Shown: positions 49,168 through 61,314 of the stretch, piece by piece
Layout of the letters: each line of letters begins with the position of its first letter
How positions within the stretch are numbered: position 1 is the stretch's first letter
Assembly: GCF_031755915.1 (NCBI RefSeq)
Contig: NC_083379.1
Span: 45,702,001 to 45,766,000, forward strand
Origin: Ziziphus jujuba
Taxonomy: Eukaryota > Streptophyta > Magnoliopsida > Rosales > Rhamnaceae
Reading direction: 5' to 3'
DNA length: 64,000 nucleotides
Translations under genes and position numbers: made by a program
The notes under the pieces: model-generated
What the model was told of the DNA's origin: nothing
Seen by the model: the letters and a program-made list of their open reading frames with translations, nothing else
Databases searched by the model: none

Positions 49168-49490
49168 GTGATGATCACGTTAAAAGAGAATGGTGTACTA
49201 GTAGATAGTGAATGGATACGATCAAAGGGCAAAGTATGCCATTCAAAATTCGAATTTTATTTTTTTATTTTTAAAAATTCGAATAAATAAAAAAAAAAAG
49301 AAAAAAAAGAAAAAAGAAAAACAGACTTTGGAATCGTTGCTGCTGGGAGTAGTAAGTTTCCTTTATCTCTTTAACTTTCCTTTAGAGAGATTTTAAGTGA
49401 TTACAATTATCAAGGTTGGCAATTGAAGAACACGAAAAAGTAGGTTTCACGGCCCTCCATTTATTCCCTTTTTCACAGCCTCTAAGCTTG

Positions 49491-49498
49491 TATATAAG
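49491..49498 (+). promoter_or_regulatory. TATA box of the RanBP2 zinc-finger gene
   Basis: TATATAAG about 120 bp before the 5' splice site of the leader intron (49612). The leader exon 49520-49611 is pyrimidine- and CAA-rich as in many plant 5' UTRs. Confidence 0.6.
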
Positions 49499-49636
49499 CA
49501 CCCCCATTATCACACATTTCCCTTCACCATTAATTCTCTTCATCTTCTTCACCCATACGCAGCCCAACAAAACAAACACATTTATCTATATCTCAAGTAC
49601 CCTTTCTTCAGGTTAGTTTCTTTCACTACTTCTTCA

Positions 49637-49676
<40 letters not shown>

Positions 49677-49901
49677 GTAATTCTCTTATCAAACAAATTT
49701 TTGTCAACCAAAACATAGACAACGTTACACAACATGTAACATGTTTTTGATGATAAATCTATGAAACCTGATAAGAGAAAAATTATGTATATGTATATAT
49801 AATGCATGCATGTTATATTATATATTATATATTATATGTATATACATTTGATACTTGGCATTAACGTCACTAGCATTTTCAGGTTAAGTAGTGCAGAAAA
49901 T

Positions 49902-50474
49902 ATGAGCAGGCCAGGAGATTGGAACTGCAGGTCTTGCCAGCACCTCAACTTCCAGAGGCGGGAGTCGTGCCAGCGATGCGGAGACCCCAAGTCTGGTGAC
50001 TTCGGCGGGGGGTTCGGAGGAAGAGGAGGATCATCATTCGGGTTTACTGGGTCTGATGTCCGACCGGGCGACTGGTACTGCAGTGCAGGCAACTGTGGAG
50101 CCCACAACTTTGCGAGCCGCTCCAGCTGCTTCAAGTGCGGTGCATTCAAGGACGACGGAGCTGGAGGTTATGATTGTGATATGCCGCGCTCCGGCCGGGG
50201 TTTTGGTTTAGGGGGCGGCGGAGGCAGCGGTCGACCTGGATGGAAATCTGGCGACTGGATTTGCACCAGGTATACACCCACTGTTCCACATCCATATATA
50301 TATATATATATAAATAATTTAGAGCAGCTTTACTTTAGCGTATAAAGATATGAATCCCCCTTTTTTTGACTGCTTTTACTATCATATATAGCTAGCTGAT
50401 ACTTTTAGAATCTTCCTCATGATCATATCATATGTCTACGTGGCAATATATATTTGTACACACACACACACACA

Positions 50475-50511
<37 letters not shown>

Positions 50512-50613
50512 AATTGAATGCAAATTTGGAAATGCAGGTCGGGATGCAACGAGCACAACTTTGCTAGCAGAATTGAGTGCTTTAGATGCAATGCTCCCAG
50601 GGACTCGTACTAG
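49902..50613 (+). CDS. Three-finger RanBP2-type zinc-finger protein
   Basis: Small plant protein with three RanBP2/NZF fingers, a fold that usually binds single-stranded RNA or ubiquitin. Two exons: 49902-50269 and 50538-50613; 147 residues. Finger 1 is GDWNCRSCQHLNFQRRESC, finger 2 GDWYCSAGNCGAHNF.., finger 3 GDWICTRSGCNEHNFASR; each keeps W-x-C-x2/4-C-x3-N-x6-C-x2-C. Gly-rich linkers separate them. The third finger is split by the intron. A leader intron (49612-49882) precedes the start. The chosen ATG at 49902 begins MSRPGDW, the standard start; the upstream frame is intron. It matches At3g15680 by type and order. Confidence 0.93.
50458..50507. repeat. Compound (AC)n-(TA)n microsatellite in intron
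   Basis: AC run at 50458-50476 followed by GAGA and TA run at 50481-50507, inside the RanBP2 zinc-finger intron. Confidence 0.85.
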
Positions 50614-51162
50614 ACAACATCTTTATTATCCAATTTTGGGTATGTCGTCGTTTTAAGCACTTTAAATTTTAATTTTTTTGGAATTCAGTTGGTTTGGTTA
50701 GTTTACTGACTAGGAAAAATCAATCTTGAAAGAAAGTTTTTACGATATATATATATTTTCCTTTTGTTGCAGGCCAATTATATATTAGCGAGAGATATGG
50801 AGTACTATTGCTAGTGAGCGCGGTTTCATGATGATCATTAATTGTTTTGGGGTGTGAAACATTGGTTTTAAGAAGCCATGTTCACATAATTAAAAATCGT
50901 TATATATATATATATATGTTATGTGTGCCTGGCAATATTTTTGTTAGGTTAATTTCCCATAAAATTTATATTAAAAAGGAATGGATGTAGTTTTTGGTGC
51001 TTTCGATTTATCCAATGTTAATGTCTTTGTGTTAATTAAAGCGTTTGTTTATTGTACTCTGCATGCATTGCTTTTTTAAATGAAATTGATTCCTTCCTCC
51101 TTTTTCATTGCTTCAAATATTTATGTATATATAATCATGAGCTTATGAACTTCAAGAAGATG

Positions 51163-51203
<41 letters not shown>

Positions 51204-51970
51204 CATATTTGATGGGACTAATAGCATCTAAAACTGAAGGAAGGCTTATACTTAATCTGTTGGAGTGGTCCACAGAAATACATGTTCTGAGACGGGATCA
51301 GACTTTAATTAATAAAGCTACTGACTCATATATATAATGTAATTAAATATAGTAATTAGAACTTTAGAACAAATATTGAGTTATAAATTTGCCAATTAAT
51401 TAAGGGACCACTCTTTCAACTTTACGAACACATGCAAAAGCAAAAGAATGATTGGTAAAGATTCAAGCAATTTTAATTATTTTCGAGTAAGTAGGTACTT
51501 AATTCAAACTTCATCAAAGATCTAATTTGGTTGTGACATATATATTTTGATGTATCCAAGCATATATACAATGGTCTAAATCTTTATGATTTTAGAAAAG
51601 AGTAAGGCGCAAGTCATGCAAAGATATAACTAGAAAACAAAAAATAGCGAACTTGCTATTTACGCAGTTAAAGCGCGCCATTGATTTTCTTTAGCAAGAA
51701 GAAAAAAATATTTAACCATCTTCTATTATTATTATTTTTGCTAGAAAATATAACATTGCATATATGTAAGTTACACTGAAGAAGTTGATGATTTATCAAT
51801 AAAATAAACTAAAGTAGTAAAGGACACAAGTAGTACTCCATCATGATTTAAGTGAAAGAGATTGCCTTGGATTCCCTTCATTGACCTCGTGTATGTACCC
51901 TTGGAAAGTAAATATATTTGTTGTGGGATTCAAAAGTAATTGTCTCTTAGCACTACTCCATTATACAATG

Positions 51971-52007
<37 letters not shown>

Positions 52008-52508
52008 TTTAAAGCAAGATTCTGGTCTTTTAGGATTACAAGCTTTTTTATATGTTACTTCAAATTATCTATTATGTTGGTCAAAGGTTGCTTTGTAGCT
52101 AGTAACTTAACATTAATATGGCATGCCATTTGGGTCCCAACTTGTCCTCCAGCTTCTTTTAGTGGTTTTATCCATTCAAAATAAAAAGAATAAAGACATG
52201 TAAGCATGCGCTTGATAGACAAAACATTCCAACTAAAGGACATTTTGAAAAACTTTTTGTGACCTTAATTTTTTTCTCTAAGATTTTGTTGGGATGGATA
52301 ATTTGACATTTAGTCTCTTCTGTCTGATGACATTTTTCTTTTTCTTTTTATTACAGAATAAAACACTGTGAGTTAAATGTTGTTTAATTTTATTATTGTG
52401 TTAATTATATTTTAGTCAAAATTTAACCAAACAGTATAATCTAAGTAATTTAATTAAATCACAGTAAGAGGAACCAATAGTTTTTAGTCACAAATTTTCA
52501 TGACTAAC

Positions 52509-52558
52509 AAACATTTTGTATTTTCATCAAAAAAATAAATAAATAAACATTTTGTATT
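52509..52558. repeat. Micro-insertion (22 nt) with 14-bp direct repeats
   Basis: AAACATTTTGTATT at 52509-52522 and 52545-52558 flank TTCATC plus an A-rich tail (A7, then TAAATAAAT). The cleanest plus-oriented example. Confidence 0.65.
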
Positions 52559-52784
52559 GTAATGCACAAAATTTTTCGGTCACTAAATTATGGTGTCGGC
52601 TCGAACTTCACACCAGCCCATACTGAGACTTAAAATTGGGCAAGCCCATTTTCTTCCCCTAACTAATTTGAGCTAGGATGGATTGGGCTATAGGGCCATG
52701 GTAAAACCCACTTTCTAGCCCAATCTAATCGAGAGAATATTTCTCCATTGCTTATATTTCTAGTACCTTCGTCAGAAAAAACAT

Positions 52785-52841
52785 GTTGCAAAAACTTCCA
52801 TTCAACCCAAAAAAAAAAATAAAAAGGGTTGCAAAGCTTCC
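52785..52841. repeat. Micro-insertion (28 nt) with imperfect 14-15 bp direct repeats
   Basis: GTTGCAAAAACTTCC at 52785-52799 and GTTGCAAAGCTTCC at 52828-52841 flank ATTCAACCC plus an A-rich tail. The repeats differ by one base and one indel, so this copy looks older. Confidence 0.5.
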
Positions 52842-53544
52842 TCACGCGTTTTTTATTTAAAAAATTATTGCACATTTTTCTTGTGAAATTAGGTGAAATT
52901 AGCGACTCATACTCTTTTGGTTGGAAAAAAAAGAGCGTATGTTTAATATTATAATTTAGAGACTGTACAACTTGGAACAAATTTTGAAAAGTTGAATATC
53001 TTCCAAGTTAGCTTACCAAAATCATATTAGAAAAAATAAAGTTAGCCATGCGTAAGTTTTAGTAATTTATATCTTTATTTTTTTTAATCTATTTGAGTAA
53101 TTTACATCTTAATTTTTTTAAATCTATTTTAATTGTTATTGAATTTTGTAAACCTAAAACCTAACAGAACAGGAGACAGAGTTCAATCCCCATCAGGAAA
53201 GGAGACGTAATTTATTTTTAGTTTTTATTCTTAAAAAAAAAAAAAAAAATTAACAAACAAACAAACAAACAAAAGAATAAAAATAAATTCTGGGCCCAAC
53301 TAATCCTCTTCCAGCTGTAGCAGTATATTTCAATTGTCACCCTACAACTTAGAAGTTAACGGCCGTGTGTAACTTCGAACTTTGGCTCTCTGCTGAGTGA
53401 TGGGGTTTAAGAAACAACTGTCGGGTTTGGGTTTTCATTTTCAATCACAGTTTGCTTCCTGATTTTACAAAGACTTCAACTTTCTGAAGCTTTTTTGGGT
53501 CCACTTTTCTGCTTCCTTTGGTCTCCTCAAGGTTCAAAGATTTC

Positions 53545-56500
53545 ATGGCTGCCTGTAAGTTTCTTTATTTTGTATTTTGAAGATTTGGTCTTCCTTGGAA
53601 TGATTTTGTCATATTGGGGGCAATGGGAATTTTGAGGGATTGGGTTTTCTGGGTATGAAGGAACCCCACAAATTGTTACCTTTTCCACTCAATGTATGCT
53701 ATATTTATTGATTTATTAAAGTCAGTATTAAAAATTACATTTTTCTTTTTTAAAATTGTTAAAAGTTTCTCCTTTGCCCATGCTTGATTTGCAGTAAGTT
53801 CTGTGGTTTCGTTGCACCATCGACTTCTTTTCCTTATACGAATTAAATCATTATAGTTTCAAAGCATGGATAGAAAATATATGTTCAATATGTTAATGAA
53901 GGAATTTGTTGTAAGACTATATACTTAGGTCCTGTCATTTCTGATACAATTTATGCCACAGGTAACTTAGGGACATTAAATATAAAAATTTCTAACCTGA
54001 ACTTTGGTAGAAGAAGAGCTGGGTCCTTACAATTTTACAACATGAGGACTTCAGCAGGGCAAAGACCACTACAATATGCAGGTTGCATAATATCAAGATC
54101 ATCAAAGAGATTGTTGAGCGTTTGCAGGGGTTCATCATTAGAAACTCTGTGTAAGTTGTCTCTGTTTTTTTGTTCTTTCTTGCCTAATCCATCAAATGAA
54201 ATTATGTTATCAAAATACTACCATTGCTTAACGAATGTAGAAAAATATTCTTGACTCTCAAGAAGTCAAAGTGTCTATCATGTGGCTAGGCCATTACCAT
54301 CTCAATATGTGTAACATCATCTGATGAACAAACGCAGATACGGTGTGATTTGATTCCCCTTGTCAAAGGATTCTACAAAGTGTATGAAAAAACAAATAAA
54401 CAACTAGTACTACAGGTTCAATACCGAAATTTATTTTATCATAAAGATAATGAAATTCCTCAATCCAGATAATAATAAAGGAGTGACAAAAACATCTAAC
54501 TTACTGTGTTTTGCTTCTGCAAAACTAAAACTTTACCTTTGCTTATATCTATGTGCTTTGATTGGTTATGTAACAGCTGCTACAACTTTAGAAGACAGTT
54601 CTGAAGAGAATAAATATTCTGGTTCCAGAAGCCAGCTCATTCCAAATTTTGATGAGGTAAGTTTGCTAATCATTGTCACATGTCGGTATTATTAAATCTG
54701 ACTTGCAATATCGTTGCTTTTTACCTTTTGTTACCATCAATATATCTTTATTGAGGAGATCCAATTTTGCCATTTATATGCTTTTGGATTTTTTATTTAT
54801 TTATTTATTTTTTTTATAGCATGGTATCATTTACTATGTTTTGAGCATTAAAATGAAGAGAAAAACCTAAATTTCTTTCCATTTAGAATTGAATTCATTT
54901 GGCTACTAGGGAACAACTAAACGTGTTTCTCTAAAATAAAGTTGTTGGTAAAATCTTGTGTAGATATAACCTCTATGTAACTGACTACTGCATCTTTTAA
55001 TTTCTTAGTTGTCTGTGTGTTATGCAATCTCCTGCCGGTTATTGTGTGAGTTAGGTTAATGTCAAATTGTTGCAATCAATAAGTACTTTCCATTATTTTT
55101 TTTCTATTGTGGTGGAAAATACTGGGAGGGTTAGTTACCTGTTATTGCTATTGCGTGAACATGTGCAACAAACCATCTTTTGGACTTGCATAGGATTCTT
55201 TATGACATCTATGGCATGTCCTTTAAACCCTCGGGTTTCATGTATTCCATCTTTTGTTACTTCATGTGATAGAAGCTTGTGGTTTTAGTTTCAATTTGAG
55301 TTTGAAATGAATAATAATATTAATTTTGTTTGCAGGTAGAATCTCTCCTGACAAAAATATGTGACACAACTTCAATTGCAGAGTTTGAATTAAAAGTAAG
55401 CAGTGCTAACAAGTATCATTATTCCTTCTTTTTTCCTTTTTGAACTTACGAAAGTGAAGTGCAAATATATCTTCAATTCCAAGCTTAAATGTTGGAGTTT
55501 GTCCTTTTTGTTTTGCTTGTTTTTCTTACTATAAATCATTCCTGTTTGAATTATTATGTCTATCTCCAACTATCACCAGCTTGGGGGGTTCCAGTTGCAT
55601 TTGTTGAGGGACTTGACTGGAAAAATCAGTACTGCACCAATCCCAAGTCCTGTTCCTGTCAGTGCAAGTACAACAGCTGAAGAACCGGCTTCAAATGGGT
55701 CTGTTTCTTCAGAATCGTTAGCTATAATGAAGCCGCCAACTTCTTCAAGGGATATCCAAACTATGCTAGATAATCCGGCAGATGAAGGTTTGGTGATAAT
55801 TCGGTCTCCAAGGGTAAGAACCCTAAATATAAATGCTTCTAATGTCCTGGAAAATCTGGGTACTAAAACCATATATGGGTTCAGGTAGGGTTTTTTAGGA
55901 GATCTCGGACCATAAAGGGGAAGCGTGCTCCACCGCCATGTCAGGAGGTACTCCTTATTAGGAATTTTATTTATTTTTGAGGAATTATTTTACAGAATTT
56001 CCAACCTGCAATTATTGCAAACTTAAGAATATTTGGATTTGACATAAAAGTGAATTATTTCCCTTTGATATTTCATAGTATTTGAAATGAATCTTTTAAA
56101 AGATAATATTTCCTGGTTTCTTTTGTAGATGACTTGAACTCTTTTGTTGATGAACTTATTTGCTGTTTCTTTATTTTATTTGAATAAGTTGTTCGAATGA
56201 AAATGCAATTGCTTTTTAATAAGCCCACCTTAAAAGATGACTTGGTTAAACTAGGTTTATGTGAATGTCAACATTTGGAAAATATCATGTGATGTTGTCC
56301 GATAACTTCCGAGATGCCTGTTTAGTCCACAGAGGTTTAACACATCCATTCAATCTATTAAACTTTTGCTTTTCATGCTAAGCAAAGTTGGAAATCATGG
56401 ACACCATATTCAGTTTTTTCCTGGCTAAGTCTGAAATATGCCGATGCATATGATTTTCTCTGTTATATAATTCAACAGAAGCAAGTAGTGGAGGAGGGCA

Positions 56501-56902
56501 AAGTGATCTGCTTTGTAGAACAGCTTGGAGGAGAGCTCCCAATTGAGGTTTGTGTCTTGACAAAGTTTTTCATTTTTGTATGTGTGTGTGGGGCATAAAA
56601 ATGTGCTATTTGCTCAAACTCTTTCATCTTTTGGTTTTTCTCTCATTTACGTTATGTGGGGTACATTTTATTGATCATTTCATGGTTTCTTTTCCAGTCT
56701 GATGTAACTGGGGAGGTGATCAAGATCCTAGTAGAGGATGGTGGTAAGTGTGGTCTTGTTTTTCTTGCTTTCTTTTTCTTTTGCCTCACCCATATCTTCA
56801 TCTCTCAATGTCGTTGCTCTTTTATGCTTAACAGATCCTGTTGGATATAACGACGCTCTCATTGCCATTCTACCCTCATTTCCCGGGATTAAGCTTCAAT
56901 AG
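53545..56902 (+). CDS. BADC3: Biotin/lipoyl attachment domain-containing protein (BADC type)
   Basis: Plastid protein resembling the biotin carboxyl carrier subunit of acetyl-CoA carboxylase but lacking the biotinylated lysine; BADC proteins lower ACCase activity by replacing BCCP. Nine exons: 53545-53554, 53962-54150, 54577-54656, 55336-55395, 55580-55813, 55885-55947, 56479-56547, 56698-56743, 56835-56902; 272 residues. Residues ~1-65 are Ser/Arg-rich like a transit peptide. ESLLTKICDTTSIAEFELKL and the Pro/Ser-rich linker precede the fold: VICFVEQLGGELPIESDVTG, where BCCP would have a Met-Lys-Leu/Met site. EVIKILVEDGDPVGYNDALI closes it. Exon 1 is only 10 nt of coding sequence. It matches At3g15690 from memory. 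Confidence 0.9.
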
Positions 56903-57890
56903 ATTATCGGGATGATGTTGTTTGATTTACACTTTGTGGAAGAGAACTCTTTTTCGAGATTGGTTTATTCATTACTGCAACACCATCGAACACTAATATA
57001 TTGCTAGCTATATATTTTATGCCATTTGTACCTAAATGTTTGGAAAATATTTATTATAACTGGAAATTATAATAAATTTTCACTCTTAATTTTTCTTCTT
57101 TTTATCCCTTCTCATGTTCTTTCCAATTGATTAACGCTTGGATCCCAGGAAAAGCTTTACCTTATGTAAAAGAAAACGGTGGATGAAATATACGAAAATG
57201 AGTGAATAAAATCATTTTTATAGTGAATTAAAGAGCTGTCCCCATCAATGTCTCGTTATGTGTAGCCAAGAGACATGATTGTTATATTTTCTTGCTCTAT
57301 GTCTATGCCAAAAGACGTCACCTTTAAGTTAATATTTGGATCACAGCAATAAATTATAAAACTCTTCCTTGAAAAAGTTATAAAACTCAATAAACTTGAA
57401 TTCTTAATTAAAAGAAAGATATATTTGCATATTTAATACATTAGAAGATAACTTGATATGAATCTCATTTAAATCAAATAAAACGCGTCGTATGATTATC
57501 TTTTTCGCATTATGAATATCTGATGTTTCATATTTTCCTTATGTTTTAGGCAAAAAATAAATAAAAATAAAAGAAAAAGAATGTAAGTGTTACAATTAGT
57601 ATAATTTGTTTTTTTTTTTTTTTGATACGAAAAATAGAAATCATATAATATTTTATTATAAACGTTTTAGTTATTGATCAAACATAAACTCTTTTTGTAT
57701 TAGTTTGGGTTATAAATAATTTTATTTTAATTTATTATTTATGTTATCAAATATAGAGAATTAGAGGAAGTAGTCGAGTAAAGAATTATACAAATATTAA
57801 CACATGATAATATTTTTAAAGACTCTATGTTGGAAAAAACTTTAAACCTAAGGAGGAGTATTTAACCTCCTATATATATATATATATATA

Positions 57891-57960
57891 TATTCTCATA
57901 TAAATATGCATAGGAAGGTTATATATATTCTCATATAAATATGCATAGGAAGGTTTGGGA
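57891..57960. repeat. 35-bp tandem repeat, two copies
   Basis: TATTCTCATATAAATATGCA starts at 57891 and again at 57926, each followed by TAGGAAGGTT. Confidence 0.8.
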
Positions 57961-58016
57961 GGCTTATAAATGTATATTAAGAATTATCTCAAAAATGCTA
58001 AAATTCAAAATACAAA

Positions 58017-58060
<44 letters not shown>

Positions 58061-58064
<4 letters not shown>

Positions 58065-58090
58065 TATGTCTATGATACGGACGGTCCGTA
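58061..58090. repeat. Clustered short palindromes beside a (TA)n tract
   Basis: AGACTATGTCT is followed by ATACGGAC-G-GTCCGTAT, an inverted repeat with 8-bp arms around one base. The site directly follows (TA)n. It may be a transposon end; no partner end was identified. Confidence 0.5.
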
Positions 58091-59398
58091 TTTAGACCCT
58101 GAAATGAATGGTGTTATCATCAATACTTTCTCTGTGTATGAATATTGACGACGGCTCATCAAGATCCGTGATCTACATGTGAATCGTCCATACACCGTAT
58201 TCCTCCTCCCATAAAAAAAAAAAAAAATGTTTTGGGAATATTAGTGATGATGTTGTTTGGACTACAACTACTACAGGTGTTGGTGTTAGTGTTATAGAGA
58301 AGACGAAGTCCTATTTGCAAGGGTCTATGTCCAGAAAATGCATGCCACTTGCAAAGAACCAGTCTGAATACACCACCTGCATTAATACTTGCACCATACC
58401 TTGCCAAACCATACCTTGCCAATCACATGCTCTCAACCTTAATATATAATATCATTTTCTTTGCCAAAATATATATAAAATCCTATTGTATTGGCCAATT
58501 ATTAATTGTTCTTCTCATTAATTTGGCAGATATATGTATCAAAGAGGTGGAAAGCTGCTTTAAATTTGACAAGAATTATGTATTGGACTTTAATAAGAGA
58601 TCATATAACACCCTATCAATTATTATTATTATTATTATTATTTTGTTTTAATTTTCAATCATATATGTAGGTTATTTTGATTGTAAAGGAAGATGATGAT
58701 ATTCATCAATTATTTTCAATAATACACTGAATCAATTGAAGCCTGGGCGCACAAAAGAAAAACAATGGTGATTTTGTATTATTTAATTAAATTAATTAAA
58801 ACATTAATTAGCAACTAAACCCGCCCCGGATCAGGAGGATCAATCTGGGTTGGCGCGCGGCAAAACAACCGCTCACGGACTGTGACAAAGACAGAGTCCC
58901 TTCCATGGCATGAGGTATCATCCACATCGTCAGGGTTTTGCCTGCTGGCTTTTTCATTTTTTTTTTTTTCCCCTTGGTTTTTTGTATAAACAAATTTTTA
59001 TGGGTTCCTCTGTAAATCAATTGCTCTTCTCCTAAATTCTTCTTACCCTTCCTAGCTCTTAAAACAACTATTTCTTTGCGAATCACTTTTTTTTCCTCGC
59101 TGCTCTGCATGTCATGCTTCATGGGTAACTTTCATTGAATCCAACTTTAATGTTTTTGGATCACATTAAAATATGGGTTTTCTTCATCTTTCTGTCTAAG
59201 TAAGCTCCTGGTCCTCCTGGGTCAATCCGACACATCCCCAATTTACAAAAATCCCTTCGTTCTTGATTGACCATCATTCTGTTTTGTCCTTTAAATTTTC
59301 CATCTGGGTCAGCTTCTTCTTCTTTTTTTTTTTTTTTTCCTGGAAAAAAGTTTGAACACAGTAAAACAAATCGGCTTTAGGTTCACCAGCTGTATACC

Positions 59399-60951
59399 AT
59401 GACCAACAAGAGCGTTCGTACAGATACCCCCCAACTGTTTGCTCCAAATCTTGAATCAATGTCTGCCATTGAATGCCAATCTTTCAAGAATCCCAGTATT
59501 CCCAAAGTTGCCTCGAATTCGAGGATCCCAATGGCGCAAAACAATTTCAAGTCCCAACTATGCAAAAAATTCAAATACGGTAGTTGTACCTATGGATATA
59601 AATGCCGTTTTGCCCATGGGTCGGCGGATGTCCGAAGGCCTTTGCTTCGTAGCCAAGGAGTTCTGAACGAAAAGGACCGATTGGAGCTACCAAAAACGTT
59701 CAGACACCGGAATGGGAATGTTAGAGAAGAGTGGGCGATAGCCATTGATACTAGTACTGGGTCAACAGAGTCTCATATCACTGGTTCGAGTAGACTGGAG
59801 GGAAAAAGATGGGTGAACAGGAATCTTGATGCCAATCGGTTGAATCCGAAGCCAGTTATTTTCAAAACAAAGCTGTGTTACAACTGGGACAGAACTAGAA
59901 ACTGCGCTTACGGCAGAGATTGTTGCTTTGCTCATGGACGCGCAGGTATATTAAGGAAAGTGGCCTAGTTTAAAGCCTTTTTGCCGATGATGATTATTTA
60001 GGATGCTGAATTCTTAACATATTTCCATATTTACACAGTGATTAGTCAAAATTACGGGGAAAAGTAGGGGGAATTGATATCTTTAAGCCAATCTGACTTC
60101 TAGTGAAAGCTCTATAGATATTCATTTTCATTGTGGTATGTTGTTAATCTCCAGTGAATCCCAAAAACTGATGTTCAGTTTTGTATATGCTGGTGGAGCA
60201 ACATATTTCGGAGATTTGTAAGAAAAGAGAGGCTCTTAGGATCTTTACCTGGGATATTTGGTTAAGATGTAATTTGGCAATGTTGTAGAAAGTTGAACCA
60301 TAGTTTCTCAGGCTTTTTCTCTTTACCCAGAAAGGAGACAAACGGGAAAGTTGGTTCAAGTATATGGGGATGGGTTGCCATGGAGATTTGATATGAATTA
60401 GATGACCAGTATCAGTACTGATTAGTGTTTCTAAATTCTTATATAAAAAATAAAAAATGTTTCTAAATTCTTATATAACAAATAAAAAAGGTTTAGTAAC
60501 TTTCCATTTGGTAAGGAGTGAAGTTCCTGCTACTTATTATCTCCCAAACAAAGTAGTTGAATTGCATGAAACTGGAGTAGTTCTAATAACATAAAAAAAA
60601 GAGAACCATCTTTCTATTTGGGCTGAATAAATGGCAAATGCTATCACCAGCTACGAATGTCTAGCACTTTTCTATATTTGTTATTCTTTTTTTTTCATGG
60701 ATGTTAAACGGACAGAGAATTAAGACTTAGATATATATGTTCATTGTTGATTTGTCATTTTGATTACAGAAATGCAGAAGTTTAGCGGCCACACTTCACT
60801 GGGATGTGGAATTTCGCAGCCTACCATTCCAAAGACTTGTGATAGTGCCAAGAATGCATTAAGTTGTAGAACAGGGCTTGAATTGCAGGACTTGAAGTTC
60901 ACATGGAGTGAACTTGGGAGGATGAGTCGCATCTATGCTGATTGGATTTAG
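59399..60951 (+). CDS. Two-finger CCCH zinc-finger protein
   Basis: Plant CCCH protein, likely RNA- or DNA-binding. Two exons: 59399-59945 and 60770-60951; 242 residues. Finger 1 is CKKFKYGSCTYGYKCRFAH (C-X7-C-X5-C-X3-H); finger 2 is CYNWDRTRNCAYGRDCCFAH (C-X8-C-X5-C-X3-H). About 90 residues separate them, with no recognised domain. The C-terminus ends ELGRMSRIYADWI, a motif I associate with the plant C3H39-type group. The intron is GT-AG and sits right after finger 2. If the intron were retained, the protein would end eight residues later. The ATG at 59399 is the first in frame after stops. No ankyrin or KH domain is present. Confidence 0.85.
60427..60490. repeat. 32-bp tandem repeat in the CCCH gene intron
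   Basis: TGTTTCTAAATTCTTATATA starts at 60427 and 60459; both units end in an A-rich tail and differ at about one base. Confidence 0.8.
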
Positions 60952-61275
60952 GAACTGCCTCTTCTGCATAGCTAGCATACAAAATGGAATTAGTAATGGT
61001 AAAAGAAAGCACAATTTTAGGTTAGTGACTCGGTATAAATATAAGAAACTCCTTCTGTATCCCTTTTAACCTGAAGTTGGATTTGATACTTAGCTTAACA
61101 AAGGGTCGTTTATGTTGGTTCAGGGGTCAAAAGTATATACCAAAAAGTATTCGTTTGGTATATGTATGTAGATAGTATAAGACGTTTTAATTTCCTTTTA
61201 AGTTCTTGTCGTCGTTCAATGAATTCAACGTTATATATACGTGGTTCTTTTTCAAACACATGCTATGACACATGT

Positions 61276-61314
<39 letters not shown>

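Larger units (their letters stand above)
46320..49901. other. Intergenic region and leader of the RanBP2 zinc-finger gene
   Basis: No gene visible. Contains BRCC36 3' UTR, a purine-rich tract (47458-47530), (CT)n-(AT)n at 47738-47792, (GA)n at 47865-47900, and a micro-insertion (49118-49167). A TATA box (TATATAAG, 49491-49498) starts the next gene. Its 5' UTR exon ends at 49611 and an intron runs 49612-49882. Confidence 0.6.
50614..53544. other. Intergenic region between RanBP2 zinc finger and BADC3
   Basis: No gene visible. Contains the zinc-finger 3' UTR, (CT)n-(AT)n at 51166-51200, two repeat-flanked inserts (52509-52558, 52785-52841), and a stretch with several GGGCC/GCCCA motifs (52610-52720). 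The BADC3 leader starts in the last ~150 bp. Confidence 0.6.
56903..59398. other. Intergenic region between BADC3 and the CCCH gene
   Basis: No gene visible. It has a 35-bp tandem repeat (57891-57960), a (TA)n run (58019-58060) followed by short palindromes, and (ATT)n near 58618-58642. From about 58805 the base composition becomes less AT-rich, which suggests the promoter and leader of the CCCH gene. Confidence 0.55.

Noticed and set aside
52570..52720. Stretch with several GGGCC/GCCCA motifs, considered as an LTR or extra promoter
   Set aside because: No paired repeat, no TATA at proper spacing and no downstream gene within 700 bp.
60427..60490. Direct repeats around an A-rich spacer, considered as another micro-insertion
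   Set aside because: The spacer is repeated too, so it is a simple 32-bp tandem duplication.
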